From: Cytophagales bacterium
GTDB taxonomy: Bacteria; Bacteroidota; Bacteroidia; Cytophagales; UBA9547
Assembly (NCBI GenBank): GCA_003476475.1
Contig: DMUD01000296.1
Coordinates: forward strand, 1-6,133
Length of the DNA stretch: 6,133 nucleotides
Direction of reading: 5' to 3'
A program made the translations under genes and the position numbers. The notes under the pieces were generated by a model, which worked only from the letters and a program-made list of their open reading frames with translations, was not told the origin of the DNA and did no database searches. Shown piece after piece: positions 1 through 6,133 of this stretch (the stretch's first letter is position 1; every line of letters starts with the position of its first letter).

Positions 1-1831
1 CTCCAAAACCAAATTCGTCCATTCGATAGAAAGTTTCAGGATCTTTCTGGTCTAGAAAACATAATGGCCTAATAATCGGGGTGCCGCAAATAGAATGTTG
101 CCAAAAAGCAGTATAAATGTAAGGAAGCAGCTTATAACGAAGCTCCACATATTTACGCACTATATTTTCTATCTCGGCACCGAAAACCCAGGGTTCTTTG
201 TCGCCGCGGTCGCCAGAAGAATGGCTGCGCAAAAGAGGATGAAAAACCCCCAATTGAATCCAACGAGCCAACAATATCCCGTTTGGGTCACCGATAAAAC
301 CACCCACATCTGTGCCTACAAAAGACACTCCCGAAATACTAAATCGCTGACACTGTATGTTGGCCAACCACAAATGTTCCCAATTAGCCACATTATCGCC
401 CGTCCAAATAGACGAGTACCTTTGCACACCCGCGTACCCCGATCGCGTAAGATTGAAAGGGCGCTTATTATGCAAGTATTTTTTCATTCCTTCGAAAGAC
501 GCGCGCGCCATTTGCATTCCATACACGTTGTGTGCCTTACGATGACTGGCATTTTCGCCATCGAAATCGTGGCGCACATCGTAGGGAAACGTGCCTTCAA
601 ACCCAAAAACTGTGGGTTCGTTCATGTCGTTCCATATTCCTTGAATACCCTTGTCCGAAAATTCTTTTGTGAGTTTACCCCACCATTCACGCACTTTTGG
701 ATTGGTAAAATCTGGAAAACAACAAATACCGGGCCATACTTCGGCTTTTAATAAGTCGCCTTCAGAGTGTCTGCAGAAAAAATCTCCCTCTAATCCTTGT
801 GTAAAAACATGGTAATTTTCATCAATTTTAATACCCGGATCAATAATAGGAATCGCTTTGAAACCTATTTTTTTCAGTTTGCCAATAGTATTAGCGGGAT
901 TGGGAAAACGGGATTTATCCCAAGTAAAACATCGAAAACCATCCATATAATCAATATCGATATGAATAGCATCACAAGGTATTTTACGAGTCCGAAACTC
1001 ATTTGCAATTTCCATTACCTTGCTATCTGGAAAATAACTCCATTTAGATTGCTGGTAGCCCAAAGCCCACATAGGTGGTAATTCGGAAGTACCTGTAAGC
1101 CAGGCAAAACGCTGCACCACTTCCACAAGTTTGGGTCCAAATAGAAAGTAATAATTCATCTCTCCACCATCGGCCCAAAAACTGGTCACCGTATCGTCTT
1201 CGCAACCAAAATCAAAAAATTTACGGAAAGTATTGTCAAAAAAAATTCCATAAGCCATGCCATTGTGCATGCCTATATAAAACGGAATGTCGCGGTAAAT
1301 TGGGTCAGCATCTTTTTCAAAACCATATTTATCGCTATTCCAGTTTTTGAATCTTTTTCCGCGAAGATTGAGCTCGGTTGGCTTATCTCCTAAGCCAAAA
1401 AAATACTCGCCAGCTTGAATTTTTTTACTGCAATAGACAAAGTTGCCGTTCAAATCACGGTTGGGCTCCCAATGAAACCCTGTGCTATCTTCTAAAATCG
1501 ATTGACCAGACTTGGTAAAAAAATGAACACAAAAATTGTTTTTTTCGATTTTGCATACCAAGTCATGCGTAGAAACTAAAAATTCTTGACCCTTATCTTC
1601 GAATTTAAATCTGACATTATCCGGAACAAAGTTGGGCTTCAGGGCATAAGAAAAATCTCTTTGAAAAAATCCTTCTGGAGTAAATCGAATTCGAAATACA
1701 CTATCAGACAAAACAGAAAGTTCCAAGACCTCTTGCTTGGAATAAAAATACACTTTTTGGTCTTTTCTTGAAGCACGTTCGACCAAAGAGGGATATTTTT
1801 TAGCGTTTTCAACTGCCAAATTCTCTTTCAT
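1..1831 (-). CDS. Alpha-glucosidase, glycoside hydrolase family 31 (3' end cut by window edge)
   Basis: A retaining GH31 exo-glucosidase that probably releases glucose from the non-reducing end of maltodextrin-like alpha-glucans. The frame stays open from the ATG at 1829-1831 to position 1, giving 610 codons. Family members usually have about 770-830 residues, so the C-terminal beta-sandwich is missing. Residues 1 to about 230 form the N-terminal galactose-mutarotase-like beta domain (GLGDKPTELNLRG; MAYGIFFDN from M192). The catalytic barrel starts near PPMWALGYQQS (M254). Active-site blocks read directly are HIDIDYMDGF (H290-D297), WNDMNEP with presumed nucleophile D402, WTGDN with presumed acid/base D479, and RSHS with H537. 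There is no signal peptide (start MKENLAVENAKKYPS), so it is probably cytoplasmic. It is divergent from the glycosyltransferase gene. The family is certain. Alpha-glucosidase is the best guess, but alpha-xylosidase or transglucosidase activity cannot be excluded. Confidence 0.95.
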   Translation of the reverse strand, partial: MKENLAVENAKKYPSLVERASRKDQKVYFYSKQEVLELSVLSDSVFRIRFTPEGFFQRDFSYALKPNFVPDNVRFKFEDKGQEFLVSTHDLVCKIEKNNFCVHFFTKSGQSILEDSTGFHWEPNRDLNGNFVYCSKKIQAGEYFFGLGDKPTELNLRGKRFKNWNSDKYGFEKDADPIYRDIPFYIGMHNGMAYGIFFDNTFRKFFDFGCEDDTVTSFWADGGEMNYYFLFGPKLVEVVQRFAWLTGTSELPPMWALGYQQSKWSYFPDSKVMEIANEFRTRKIPCDAIHIDIDYMDGFRCFTWDKSRFPNPANTIGKLKKIGFKAIPIIDPGIKIDENYHVFTQGLEGDFFCRHSEGDLLKAEVWPGICCFPDFTNPKVREWWGKLTKEFSDKGIQGIWNDMNEPTVFGFEGTFPYDVRHDFDGENASHRKAHNVYGMQMARASFEGMKKYLHNKRPFNLTRSGYAGVQRYSSIWTGDNVANWEHLWLANIQCQRFSISGVSFVGTDVGGFIGDPNGILLARWIQLGVFHPLLRSHSSGDRGDKEPWVFGAEIENIVRKYVELRYKLLPYIYTAFWQHSICGTPIIRPLCFLDQKDPETFYRMDEFGFG

Positions 1832-2006
1832 TGAAAACAAGTTTAAGTGGTGCCTAAAAATAGCAAATTGAACGTTTTAAGAAACCAAATACAACACAAT
1901 AAAATTGAGGAACCTACGAACAGAACCAATACTATGAAATAATTATGTTATTTTTACCACATACTTCAATGCTATTTTCTAAAAGCAAAAATCATCATTC
2001 TGAGTC
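1832..2006. promoter_or_regulatory. Divergent intergenic region between GH31 and glycosyltransferase genes
   Basis: This 175-bp AT-rich spacer must hold the promoters of both genes unless they are transcribed from further away. I found no perfect Bacteroidota -7 box (TAnnTTTG). The nearest 7-of-8 matches are TGTATTTG (minus strand, 1886-1893) and TCAATTTG (minus, 1864-1871) for the GH31 gene, and TATTTTTA (plus, 1949-1956) for the glycosyltransferase. None has a convincing TTTG/TTG -33 element at the usual spacing. Neither start codon is preceded by a purine-rich ribosome binding site, which is normal for the phylum. I saw no clear operator palindrome. The promoter function is inferred from gene orientation, and the exact boxes are weak. 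Confidence 0.4.
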
Positions 2007-3272
2007 ATGACGAAAAAGATACTGATGTTAGGTTGGGAATTTCCACCATTGATTAACGGTGGTCTTGGAATAGCTTGTTACGGTATAGCCAAGGCTCTCG
2101 CAAAAAAAGCGGACGTAAGCCTGATTATACCAAAAGCCGAAACCAATTTCGTGGTAGAAAATGTAGAATTGATAGGTTTGAACGATACCAGAACAGAAGA
2201 ATTGGTAAATGACAAAGCCTTGCTAGATTTCAAAGATTTCTTGGAGGTAGATTATGTAAAGGCAAACATCATGCCTTATCAATCTGTGAAAACCAAAAGC
2301 CCTGCCACCACTGAAAAAAAAGAATTAAAGTATTTAGACGACCTCAACTTTTTCAAGCACGAAGATGTGTATGGTGGCGATATACTGAGCAACGTAATGA
2401 AATACACCAATGCCGCTGTGCATATCGCGTTAAACAAAGAGTTTGATGTGATACATGCTCACGACTGGATGACTTTTTTTGCTGGGATGCAAATAAAATC
2501 CCTTACAGGGAAGCCACTTGTTTTGCATGTGCATTCTACCGAAGTTGACAGAAGCAGTGCCGACAACAAAGGGGTAGTCTACGAAATCGAAAGAAAAGGT
2601 TTTGAAGAAGCCAATGCGATTATTGCCGTTAGCCAATTTACCGCCAATGTAATTGAGGAGCATTACCACATTGATGGTGCCAAAATCAAGGTTTGCCACA
2701 ACGGAATAGACCGTACCGAAACTTTTCGCAAAGCACGTATTAATGGAGAAAAACTAGTTTTGTATTTAGGAAGGCTGGTTTCCCAAAAAGGTCCTGAATT
2801 CTTTCTTCAAACAGCTACAAAGGTTATTGAAGAAATTCCTGAAGTGCGATTTGTGATGGCCGGCACAGGCGATAGTCTGAAACATTTGATAGAAGAAGGC
2901 GCCAGTCGCCAAATTGGAAGCAAGTTTCACTTTACTGGTTTTTTGAACCAAGAAAAGGTAAAGCAATTGTACTCGATGGCCGATGTATATGTGATGCCTT
3001 CCGTTTCCGAACCTTTTGGCTTGTCGGCTTTGGAGGCCGCCCAATTTGGAGTACCCTGCGTTTTGTCGAAACAATCCGGAGTTAGCGAAGTAATGCCCAA
3101 TGCCCTTTTAGCCGATTTTTGGGATACTGACCTAATGGCAAGGCACATTGTAGACTTGTTACGAAACAGAATTTTGAAAGACTATGTAGTGAATACTACA
3201 TACAATGACATTGAAAACCTAACTTGGGACAATACAGCTGAAAAAATATTGAAGGTACTCCAAGAATTGTAA
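2007..3272 (+). CDS. Glycogen/starch-synthase-like GT-B glycosyltransferase (GT4/GT5 type)
   Basis: A retaining sugar-nucleotide-dependent glucosyltransferase of 421 residues that probably elongates an intracellular alpha-1,4-glucan. The N-terminal Rossmann domain opens with MLGWEFPPLINGGLG (residues 7-21), the counterpart of the synthase KxGGL donor loop. It also has HAHDW (150-154), the HxHDW signature of glycogen/starch synthases, and LHVHSTEVDR (173-182). The C-terminal domain has LGRLVSQKG (R256 and K261, donor phosphate contacts), VMAGTG (283-288) and the EX7E motif E335-E343 in SEPFGLSALE. The stretch at about 60-125 is less conserved and charged. It is shorter than classical GlgA (about 470-480 residues) and resembles the compact Bacteroidota proteins encoded near debranching enzyme and GH57 amylase genes. 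Here the divergent neighbour is a GH31 glucosidase. Its stop lies 19 bp from the accD stop, with no clear terminator hairpin between. The fold is certain. The acceptor is inferred, and another GT4 role is possible. Confidence 0.85.
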   Translation: MTKKILMLGWEFPPLINGGLGIACYGIAKALAKKADVSLIIPKAETNFVVENVELIGLNDTRTEELVNDKALLDFKDFLEVDYVKANIMPYQSVKTKSPATTEKKELKYLDDLNFFKHEDVYGGDILSNVMKYTNAAVHIALNKEFDVIHAHDWMTFFAGMQIKSLTGKPLVLHVHSTEVDRSSADNKGVVYEIERKGFEEANAIIAVSQFTANVIEEHYHIDGAKIKVCHNGIDRTETFRKARINGEKLVLYLGRLVSQKGPEFFLQTATKVIEEIPEVRFVMAGTGDSLKHLIEEGASRQIGSKFHFTGFLNQEKVKQLYSMADVYVMPSVSEPFGLSALEAAQFGVPCVLSKQSGVSEVMPNALLADFWDTDLMARHIVDLLRNRILKDYVVNTTYNDIENLTWDNTAEKILKVLQEL

Positions 3273-3291
3273 TCAATCTTTTAGATACGTA

Positions 3292-4134
3292 CTATTTAAG
3301 CATTTTTATTAAATCTGAAATCTGATTTTTTAGTTCTTTCCTATCTACGATAAAGTCGAGAAAGCCGTGTTCTAACACAAATTCAGCACTTTGAAAACCT
3401 TCGGGCAAGTCTTTGCCAATGGTTTCCTTGATAACACGAGGGCCAGCAAAACCAATCAAAGAACCTGGTTCTGCAATATTAAAATCTCCCAACATGGCAA
3501 ACGAAGCCGTGACCCCCCCCGTGTTAGGATCTGTCAATAGCGAAATAAATGGTATTTTCTTTTCGGCAAGTAAGGCAAGCCTTGCCGATGTTTTGGCCAT
3601 TTGCATCAAAGAATACCCTGCTTCCATCATTCTAGCCCCACCCGATTTGGAAATGACCAAAAGAGGAAAGCCTGTTTCCAACGATTTGTTAATGGCACGC
3701 GCTATTTTTTCGCCTACCACCGAACCCATCGAACCGCCAATAAAGCTGAAATCCATACAGCTAATCACCAAATCGTCTCCATTAATTTTCCCTGTGGCAT
3801 TTCTTACGGCATCTTTTAACTTCGTCTTCTTTTGAGAGGCTACAATACGGTCGGGATATGCTTTGGTATCTTTAAACTCCAAGGGATCACCCGAAGTCAA
3901 ATTGGCATCAAATTCCTCAAATTTATTGTCGTCGAAAAGAATTTCGAAATACTCTGCCGAACCTATTCTCTCGTGAAAATTACACCCCACACAAGTAAAT
4001 GCATTTTTCTTGTGTTCGCGGCTATGCATTATTTTTTTGCATTCCGGGCACTGGTACCAAAGCCCATCAGGAGTTTCTTTTTTAAGTTCGGTAGGAGTGT
4101 GTATTCCTTTTTCCTTTCTAGTAAACCAAGACAT
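3292..4134 (-). CDS. accD: Acetyl-CoA carboxylase carboxyltransferase subunit beta
   Basis: The beta subunit of the cytoplasmic carboxyltransferase. With AccA it moves the carboxyl group from biotinylated carrier protein (AccB) to acetyl-CoA to make malonyl-CoA, the committed step of fatty-acid synthesis. At 280 residues it is full length for the family. The N-terminal zinc ribbon is intact: C29-x2-C32-x15-C48-x2-C51. The crotonase-like domain carries FIGGSMGSVVGEKIARA (131-147), SGGARMMEA (164-172), TGGVTASFA (205-213), GFAGPRVI (228-235) and FQSAEFVLEHGFLD (247-260). All these blocks are typical, and no key residue is missing. The MSWFTRKEKG start is the usual one. No Shine-Dalgarno is visible, and a good -7 box lies 31 bp upstream. 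No accA or other acc gene is in the window, as is common when the subunits are scattered. An eight-G run occurs in the codons for T205-V208. Identification is secure. Confidence 0.98.
   Translation of the reverse strand: MSWFTRKEKGIHTPTELKKETPDGLWYQCPECKKIMHSREHKKNAFTCVGCNFHERIGSAEYFEILFDDNKFEEFDANLTSGDPLEFKDTKAYPDRIVASQKKTKLKDAVRNATGKINGDDLVISCMDFSFIGGSMGSVVGEKIARAINKSLETGFPLLVISKSGGARMMEAGYSLMQMAKTSARLALLAEKKIPFISLLTDPNTGGVTASFAMLGDFNIAEPGSLIGFAGPRVIKETIGKDLPEGFQSAEFVLEHGFLDFIVDRKELKNQISDLIKMLK
3513..3520 (-). repeat. Homopolymeric G8 tract inside accD
   Basis: Eight consecutive C on the plus strand, read as G8 in accD. It spans the end of the T205 codon, the G206 and G207 codons (both GGG) and the first base of V208. 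With eight bases the frame is intact and the conserved TGGVTASFA block is produced. A one-base change would truncate this presumably essential protein. It stands out against the AT-rich surroundings. Confidence 0.95.
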
Positions 4135-4165
4135 ATAGTGAATTATAACGAGTTAAAAAGGGCAA

Positions 4166-4173
4166 CAAAGGTA
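4166..4173 (-). promoter_or_regulatory. Putative -7 promoter element of accD (TAnnTTTG)
   Basis: Read on the minus strand this is TACCTTTG, an exact match to the Bacteroidota primary-sigma -7 consensus TAnnTTTG. Its downstream end lies 31 bp before the accD ATG, so the leader would be short. A TTG lies 23 bases upstream, somewhat longer than the usual 19-21 spacing, so the -33 element is uncertain. Assignment rests on motif and position only. Confidence 0.5.
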
Positions 4174-4267
4174 TTACATTTTGAATCGATTAGAAACAAG
4201 ACTGGAGCATAATATTCTGAATTAAGGCCCTTGCCGATTTGACGCGAAATGCACTAGGACTTATTGT

Positions 4268-4275
4268 TATATTTG
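4268..4275 (+). promoter_or_regulatory. Putative -7 promoter element of dcd (TAnnTTTG)
   Basis: TATATTTG matches TAnnTTTG exactly and ends 23 bp before the dcd ATG, which would give a leader of roughly 15-20 bases. The nearest upstream TTTG (4238-4241) is 26 bases away, too far for a standard -33 element. With the accD box this makes a simple divergent promoter pair. Confidence 0.5.
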
Positions 4276-4298
4276 CTGCCTGAACAAAATACTGTTTC

Positions 4299-4835
4299 AT
4301 GATATTGACGGACAAAGAAATACTTGAGGAAATAGCCAAAGGCACCATTCTGATACAACCCTATGACAGGAGCAAACTAGGAACCAATTCATACGATGTA
4401 CACTTGGGGAAATACTTGGCTACCTACAAAAACCGTGTACTCGATGCCCGCAAACACAATGAAATAGCGATTTTTGAAATTCCAAAAGATGGTTTCTGCC
4501 TGCAACCCAATACTTTGTATTTGGGCGTTACCGAAGAATACACTGAAACCCATGCCCACGTTCCATTTCTTGAAGGAAAATCAAGCGTTGGCAGGTTGGG
4601 AATCGACATTCATGCTACAGCGGGAAAAGGCGATGTGGGATTTTGCAACACATGGACATTGGAAATATCCGTTTCCCAACCCGTCATTGTGTATGCAGGA
4701 ATGCCAATAGGGCAGCTAATCTATTTCAAAGTAAATGGTGATATTGAAAACTATTATAACAGGAAAACAAACGCCAAATACAATAAACGCACCGATTTGC
4801 CCGTAGAATCAATGATGTGGAAAAATGTGTTTTGA
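4299..4835 (+). CDS. dcd: dCTP deaminase
   Basis: A cytosolic homotrimeric enzyme of the dUTPase superfamily that deaminates dCTP to dUTP, feeding dUMP and dTTP synthesis. Its 178 residues are close to the usual 175-195. The signature loop GKSSVGRLG (93-101) supplies S95 and R99, the counterparts of E. coli S111 and R115. E122 in WTLEIS corresponds to the catalytic glutamate E138. GMPIGQLIYF (134-143) is the conserved trimer-core strand, and YNRKTNAKY (153-161) is the C-terminal nucleotide-phosphate loop with K160 and Y161. Q182 of E. coli aligns by eye with R164. The substrate-loop segment HATAGKGDVGF (105-115) differs from the common HVTAGFIDPGF form. I recall this variant as usual in Bacteroidota. 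The ATG at 4299 gives the normal MILTDKEI start, with no Shine-Dalgarno. Whether it also hydrolyses dUTP (bifunctional type) cannot be told from sequence alone. Confidence 0.95.
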   Translation: MILTDKEILEEIAKGTILIQPYDRSKLGTNSYDVHLGKYLATYKNRVLDARKHNEIAIFEIPKDGFCLQPNTLYLGVTEEYTETHAHVPFLEGKSSVGRLGIDIHATAGKGDVGFCNTWTLEISVSQPVIVYAGMPIGQLIYFKVNGDIENYYNRKTNAKYNKRTDLPVESMMWKNVF

Positions 4836-4920
4836 TTTGGGCTAATAAAAACTCAGGGCAAGAAACATATCATCGTCAATACCCTCCTCCTCATTTCTAG
4901 AAAATTCTTTACTACGCTAT

Positions 4921-4957
4921 CCACCTATACCGATTTATTTTTCGAAAATAAAGTGGA
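4921..4957. repeat. Imperfect inverted repeat downstream of dcd
   Basis: An inner arm TTTATTTT (4934-4941) pairs with AAAATAAA (4945-4952) around the loop TCG. An outer TCCAC (4920-4924) pairs with GTGGA (4953-4957), leaving a one-sided bulge of nine bases (4925-4933). The structure is nearly all A-T in its inner stem. The T7 run on the plus strand begins 30 bases later, too far for a standard intrinsic terminator. It may stabilise an mRNA 3' end or have no function. Confidence 0.4.
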
Positions 4958-5111
4958 CAATACAATATACACCAATATTTAATCACTTTTTTTGGGCAAT
5001 AAATACCTTGAGAATAGCCCGCTCTGAGGTGTCTGAAGCAGATTTTTTTCAATACCAACAAGGAAACCCAAAAACAATAAAAACCAATATTAGGTTGAAC
5101 AGGCTTAAAAG

Positions 5112-5131
5112 TTTATTATTTAAATAATAAA
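5112..5131. repeat. Perfect 20-bp A/T palindrome
   Basis: TTTATTATTT is followed directly by its exact reverse complement AAATAATAAA, with no spacer. All ten pairs match and all are A-T. On the minus strand it is followed by CTTTT, so it could contribute weakly to ending the 5187-6133 transcript. It could equally be a protein-binding site or simply low-complexity DNA. Confidence 0.6.
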
Positions 5132-5158
5132 AAATATATATAATGCAGGATAATTATT

Positions 5159-5182
5159 GATTGGATGGTATATTTTCCAATC
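5159..5182 (-). terminator. Stem-loop just after the O-antigen polymerase-like gene
   Basis: On the minus strand, GATTGGA pairs with TCCAATC across a ten-base loop. The stem starts five bases after the TAA stop (5187-5189). The seven-base-pair stem is perfect, but no U-run follows it directly: the nearest is U6, about 25 bases further on (5129-5134). It is a plausible 3'-end hairpin, perhaps acting with the downstream A/T palindrome, but not a textbook intrinsic terminator. Confidence 0.4.
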
Positions 5183-5186
5183 TTAT

Positions 5187-6133
5187 TTACGTCTGTTGCA
5201 ATATTTCTTCGATTGTTCTTTTTGCTTCTTCTATATTCTTCATTCTATCCAAATTGAAAGCAAAATACACAAAACCAACCGCCATCCAATAGAAAATACC
5301 GTCTACATAATTGAAAATGTTTGTAGAAATATTGAGTAAAAAAGGCGTTTGGAAAAAGGTCATTTGCAAGGCAAATATTTTGTATTCCAACCTTTTTATT
5401 TTTCTGACAATCATGAAACAAGAAAGAACTATAGCCCACCTAAGGAGCATCACCAAAGTATAACCAAAAGCACCAAATTCTATCACAATACGCTCTCCCT
5501 CGTCCTCCCAATATCCAGGAAAAGCCCCTCTGTTTGTCAAGTAAATCTCCATTGGAAACTGTGCCGTTCCGATACCTAATCCAAAAAACCCTGAATATTC
5601 AATGAATTTGAAAGGGTCGAATCCATCATCCAGTCTAGCTTCCATGTCATTTATGCCAAACAACCTATCTAAGAAGTCATTGATTGCCGTTGAACCCGCT
5701 TCTGTTGACATCACAATTAAAAAAGCAACAAACAAAATTGCGCTTAACGGTATCAAACTTTTCAGAAATTTCACCTCTCCTGAAGCAGCTAAGTATAAAA
5801 GAACCAAACATTCAGCAAGCACGTAGATGACAACTGCACCACGCGAACCTGTCATAAACAAATTAATAAATCCCAATCCATAAGTAACTAGTGCCACAAT
5901 ATTCAGCTTTCCCCTAAATAAAGAGGTAATTACCTGAAAGAGAAAAAAATGGAGAATGAAACCTAAAAATGAACCATATACTGTAAAATATGAAAAAGTA
6001 CCTGTAATTCGAGCTCTTCCGCCAGAACCAACCGCTGTTTCAATTTCTTCTGTAGTGGCATATCGGTTTATGAAAGCATCTCTTGGAGAAAAAAACTGCA
6101 TTATTCCGAGTAAGAAGAGGGGAATAATAAAAT
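5187..6133 (-). CDS. O-antigen polymerase/ligase-like membrane protein (5' end cut by window edge)
   Basis: An inner-membrane protein of the Wzy/WaaL (O-antigen ligase) type, which polymerises or transfers lipid-linked polysaccharide units at the periplasmic face. The frame continues upstream of the Met at 6099-6101 as FIIPLFLLGI and leaves the window without a stop, so that Met is internal and the start lies beyond 6133. About 314 residues are visible of a usual 400-480. Numbering from that Met, hydrophobic segments lie near 38-60, 66-83, 87-107, 115-131, 208-233, 243-258 and 266-283. The Wzy_C hallmark TGSRGA (84-89) sits at the start of a helix. A large hydrophilic loop at about 132-207 ends in WEDEGERIVIEFG (198-210), typical of these proteins. 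The tail after 284 is charged (RMKNIEEAKRTIEEILQQT). The family is clear by topology and motif. Polymerase versus ligase, and the polysaccharide made, cannot be decided without the neighbouring genes. Confidence 0.8.
   Translation of the reverse strand, partial: FIIPLFLLGIMQFFSPRDAFINRYATTEEIETAVGSGGRARITGTFSYFTVYGSFLGFILHFFLFQVITSLFRGKLNIVALVTYGLGFINLFMTGSRGAVVIYVLAECLVLLYLAASGEVKFLKSLIPLSAILFVAFLIVMSTEAGSTAINDFLDRLFGINDMEARLDDGFDPFKFIEYSGFFGLGIGTAQFPMEIYLTNRGAFPGYWEDEGERIVIEFGAFGYTLVMLLRWAIVLSCFMIVRKIKRLEYKIFALQMTFFQTPFLLNISTNIFNYVDGIFYWMAVGFVYFAFNLDRMKNIEEAKRTIEEILQQT

Larger units (their letters stand above)
4836..5186. other. Convergent AT-rich non-coding spacer with inverted repeats
   Basis: These 351 bp lie between the stops of dcd and the membrane-protein gene. 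I see no credible gene in any frame, and no tRNA-like or riboswitch-like fold. The region holds two clear inverted repeats and a hairpin by the 5187 stop (listed separately), and two T7 runs on the plus strand at 4987-4993 and 5043-5049. The second run directly follows a tiny hairpin (TCTG-AAG-CAGA, 5032-5042), a weak candidate terminator for transcripts from dcd. The 9-mer ACCAATATT occurs twice (4971-4979 and 5083-5091), which may be chance. The likely role is transcription termination from both sides. Confidence 0.6.

Noticed and set aside
95..751. 218-codon open frame on the plus strand
   Set aside because: It lies fully antisense to the GH31 catalytic domain, whose motifs are unmistakable. 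Its translation looks like no protein family.
797..1771. Plus-strand open frames at 797-1081 and 1586-1771
   Set aside because: Both are antisense to the GH31 gene and have no domain-like composition.
2430..3148. Minus-strand open frames inside the glycosyltransferase gene
   Set aside because: They are shadows of a strongly supported coding region, with no motifs of their own.
3413..4212. Plus-strand open frames of up to 140 codons across accD
   Set aside because: They are antisense to accD, which is complete and conserved throughout. The frame at 3832-4212 also runs into the promoter spacer.
4424..4710. Alternative frames on both strands within dcd
   Set aside because: They overlap a full-length Dcd and read as mirror or shifted translations of it.
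5157..5826. Small plus-strand open frames at 5157-5339, 5349-5579 and 5602-5826
   Set aside because: They are antisense to the membrane-protein gene; their odd composition is explained by reading its hydrophobic codons backwards.
6099..6101. ATG as the start of the membrane protein
   Set aside because: The frame continues upstream to the window edge with hydrophobic residues (FIIPLFLLGI), and a start here would cut off the expected N-terminal helices.
1..6133. Mobile elements, CRISPR arrays, tRNA or rRNA genes, toxin-antitoxin or defence genes
   Set aside because: I looked on both strands and saw no transposase or integrase motifs, regularly spaced repeats, RNA-gene-like folds or defence-family motifs.

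Overview
The window is a stretch of ordinary bacterial chromosome, most likely from a member of the Bacteroidota (Cytophaga/Flavobacterium-like). Three things point there. The protein sequences match that phylum's style, especially the Dcd core and the short glycogen-synthase-like glycosyltransferase. No gene has a clear Shine-Dalgarno sequence. Exact TAnnTTTG boxes, the -7 consensus of the Bacteroidota housekeeping sigma factor, lie upstream of two genes. The DNA looks moderately AT-rich. I cannot name the species.

Layout. Positions 1-1831 (minus) hold the first 610 codons of a cytoplasmic GH31 alpha-glucosidase whose 3' end lies off the left edge. A 175-bp divergent spacer separates it from a glycogen/starch-synthase-like GT-B glycosyltransferase (2007-3272, plus). 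That gene converges on accD (3292-4134, minus), the beta subunit of acetyl-CoA carboxylase carboxyltransferase, with only 19 bp between the stops. accD diverges from dcd (4299-4835, plus), a dCTP deaminase, across 164 bp that carry one good -7 box in each direction. A 351-bp AT-rich non-coding convergent spacer (4836-5186) with several inverted repeats follows. Last is the C-terminal part of a multi-pass O-antigen polymerase/ligase-type membrane protein (5187-6133, minus), whose 5' end lies off the right edge.

How the genes relate. The GH31 enzyme and the glycosyltransferase plausibly act on the same alpha-glucan pool, one hydrolysing and one elongating. accD (first step of fatty-acid synthesis) and dcd (dUMP supply for dTTP) are housekeeping genes with no evident link to their neighbours. 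The membrane protein probably marks the edge of a surface-polysaccharide region to the right. Every complete gene is on a strand opposite to its neighbour, so no operon is visible.

I found no mobile element, CRISPR array, tRNA, rRNA or defence system, and nothing I would call a new biological system. The points most worth checking are the G8 run inside a conserved accD motif, the structured convergent spacer, and the compact synthase-like glycosyltransferase.
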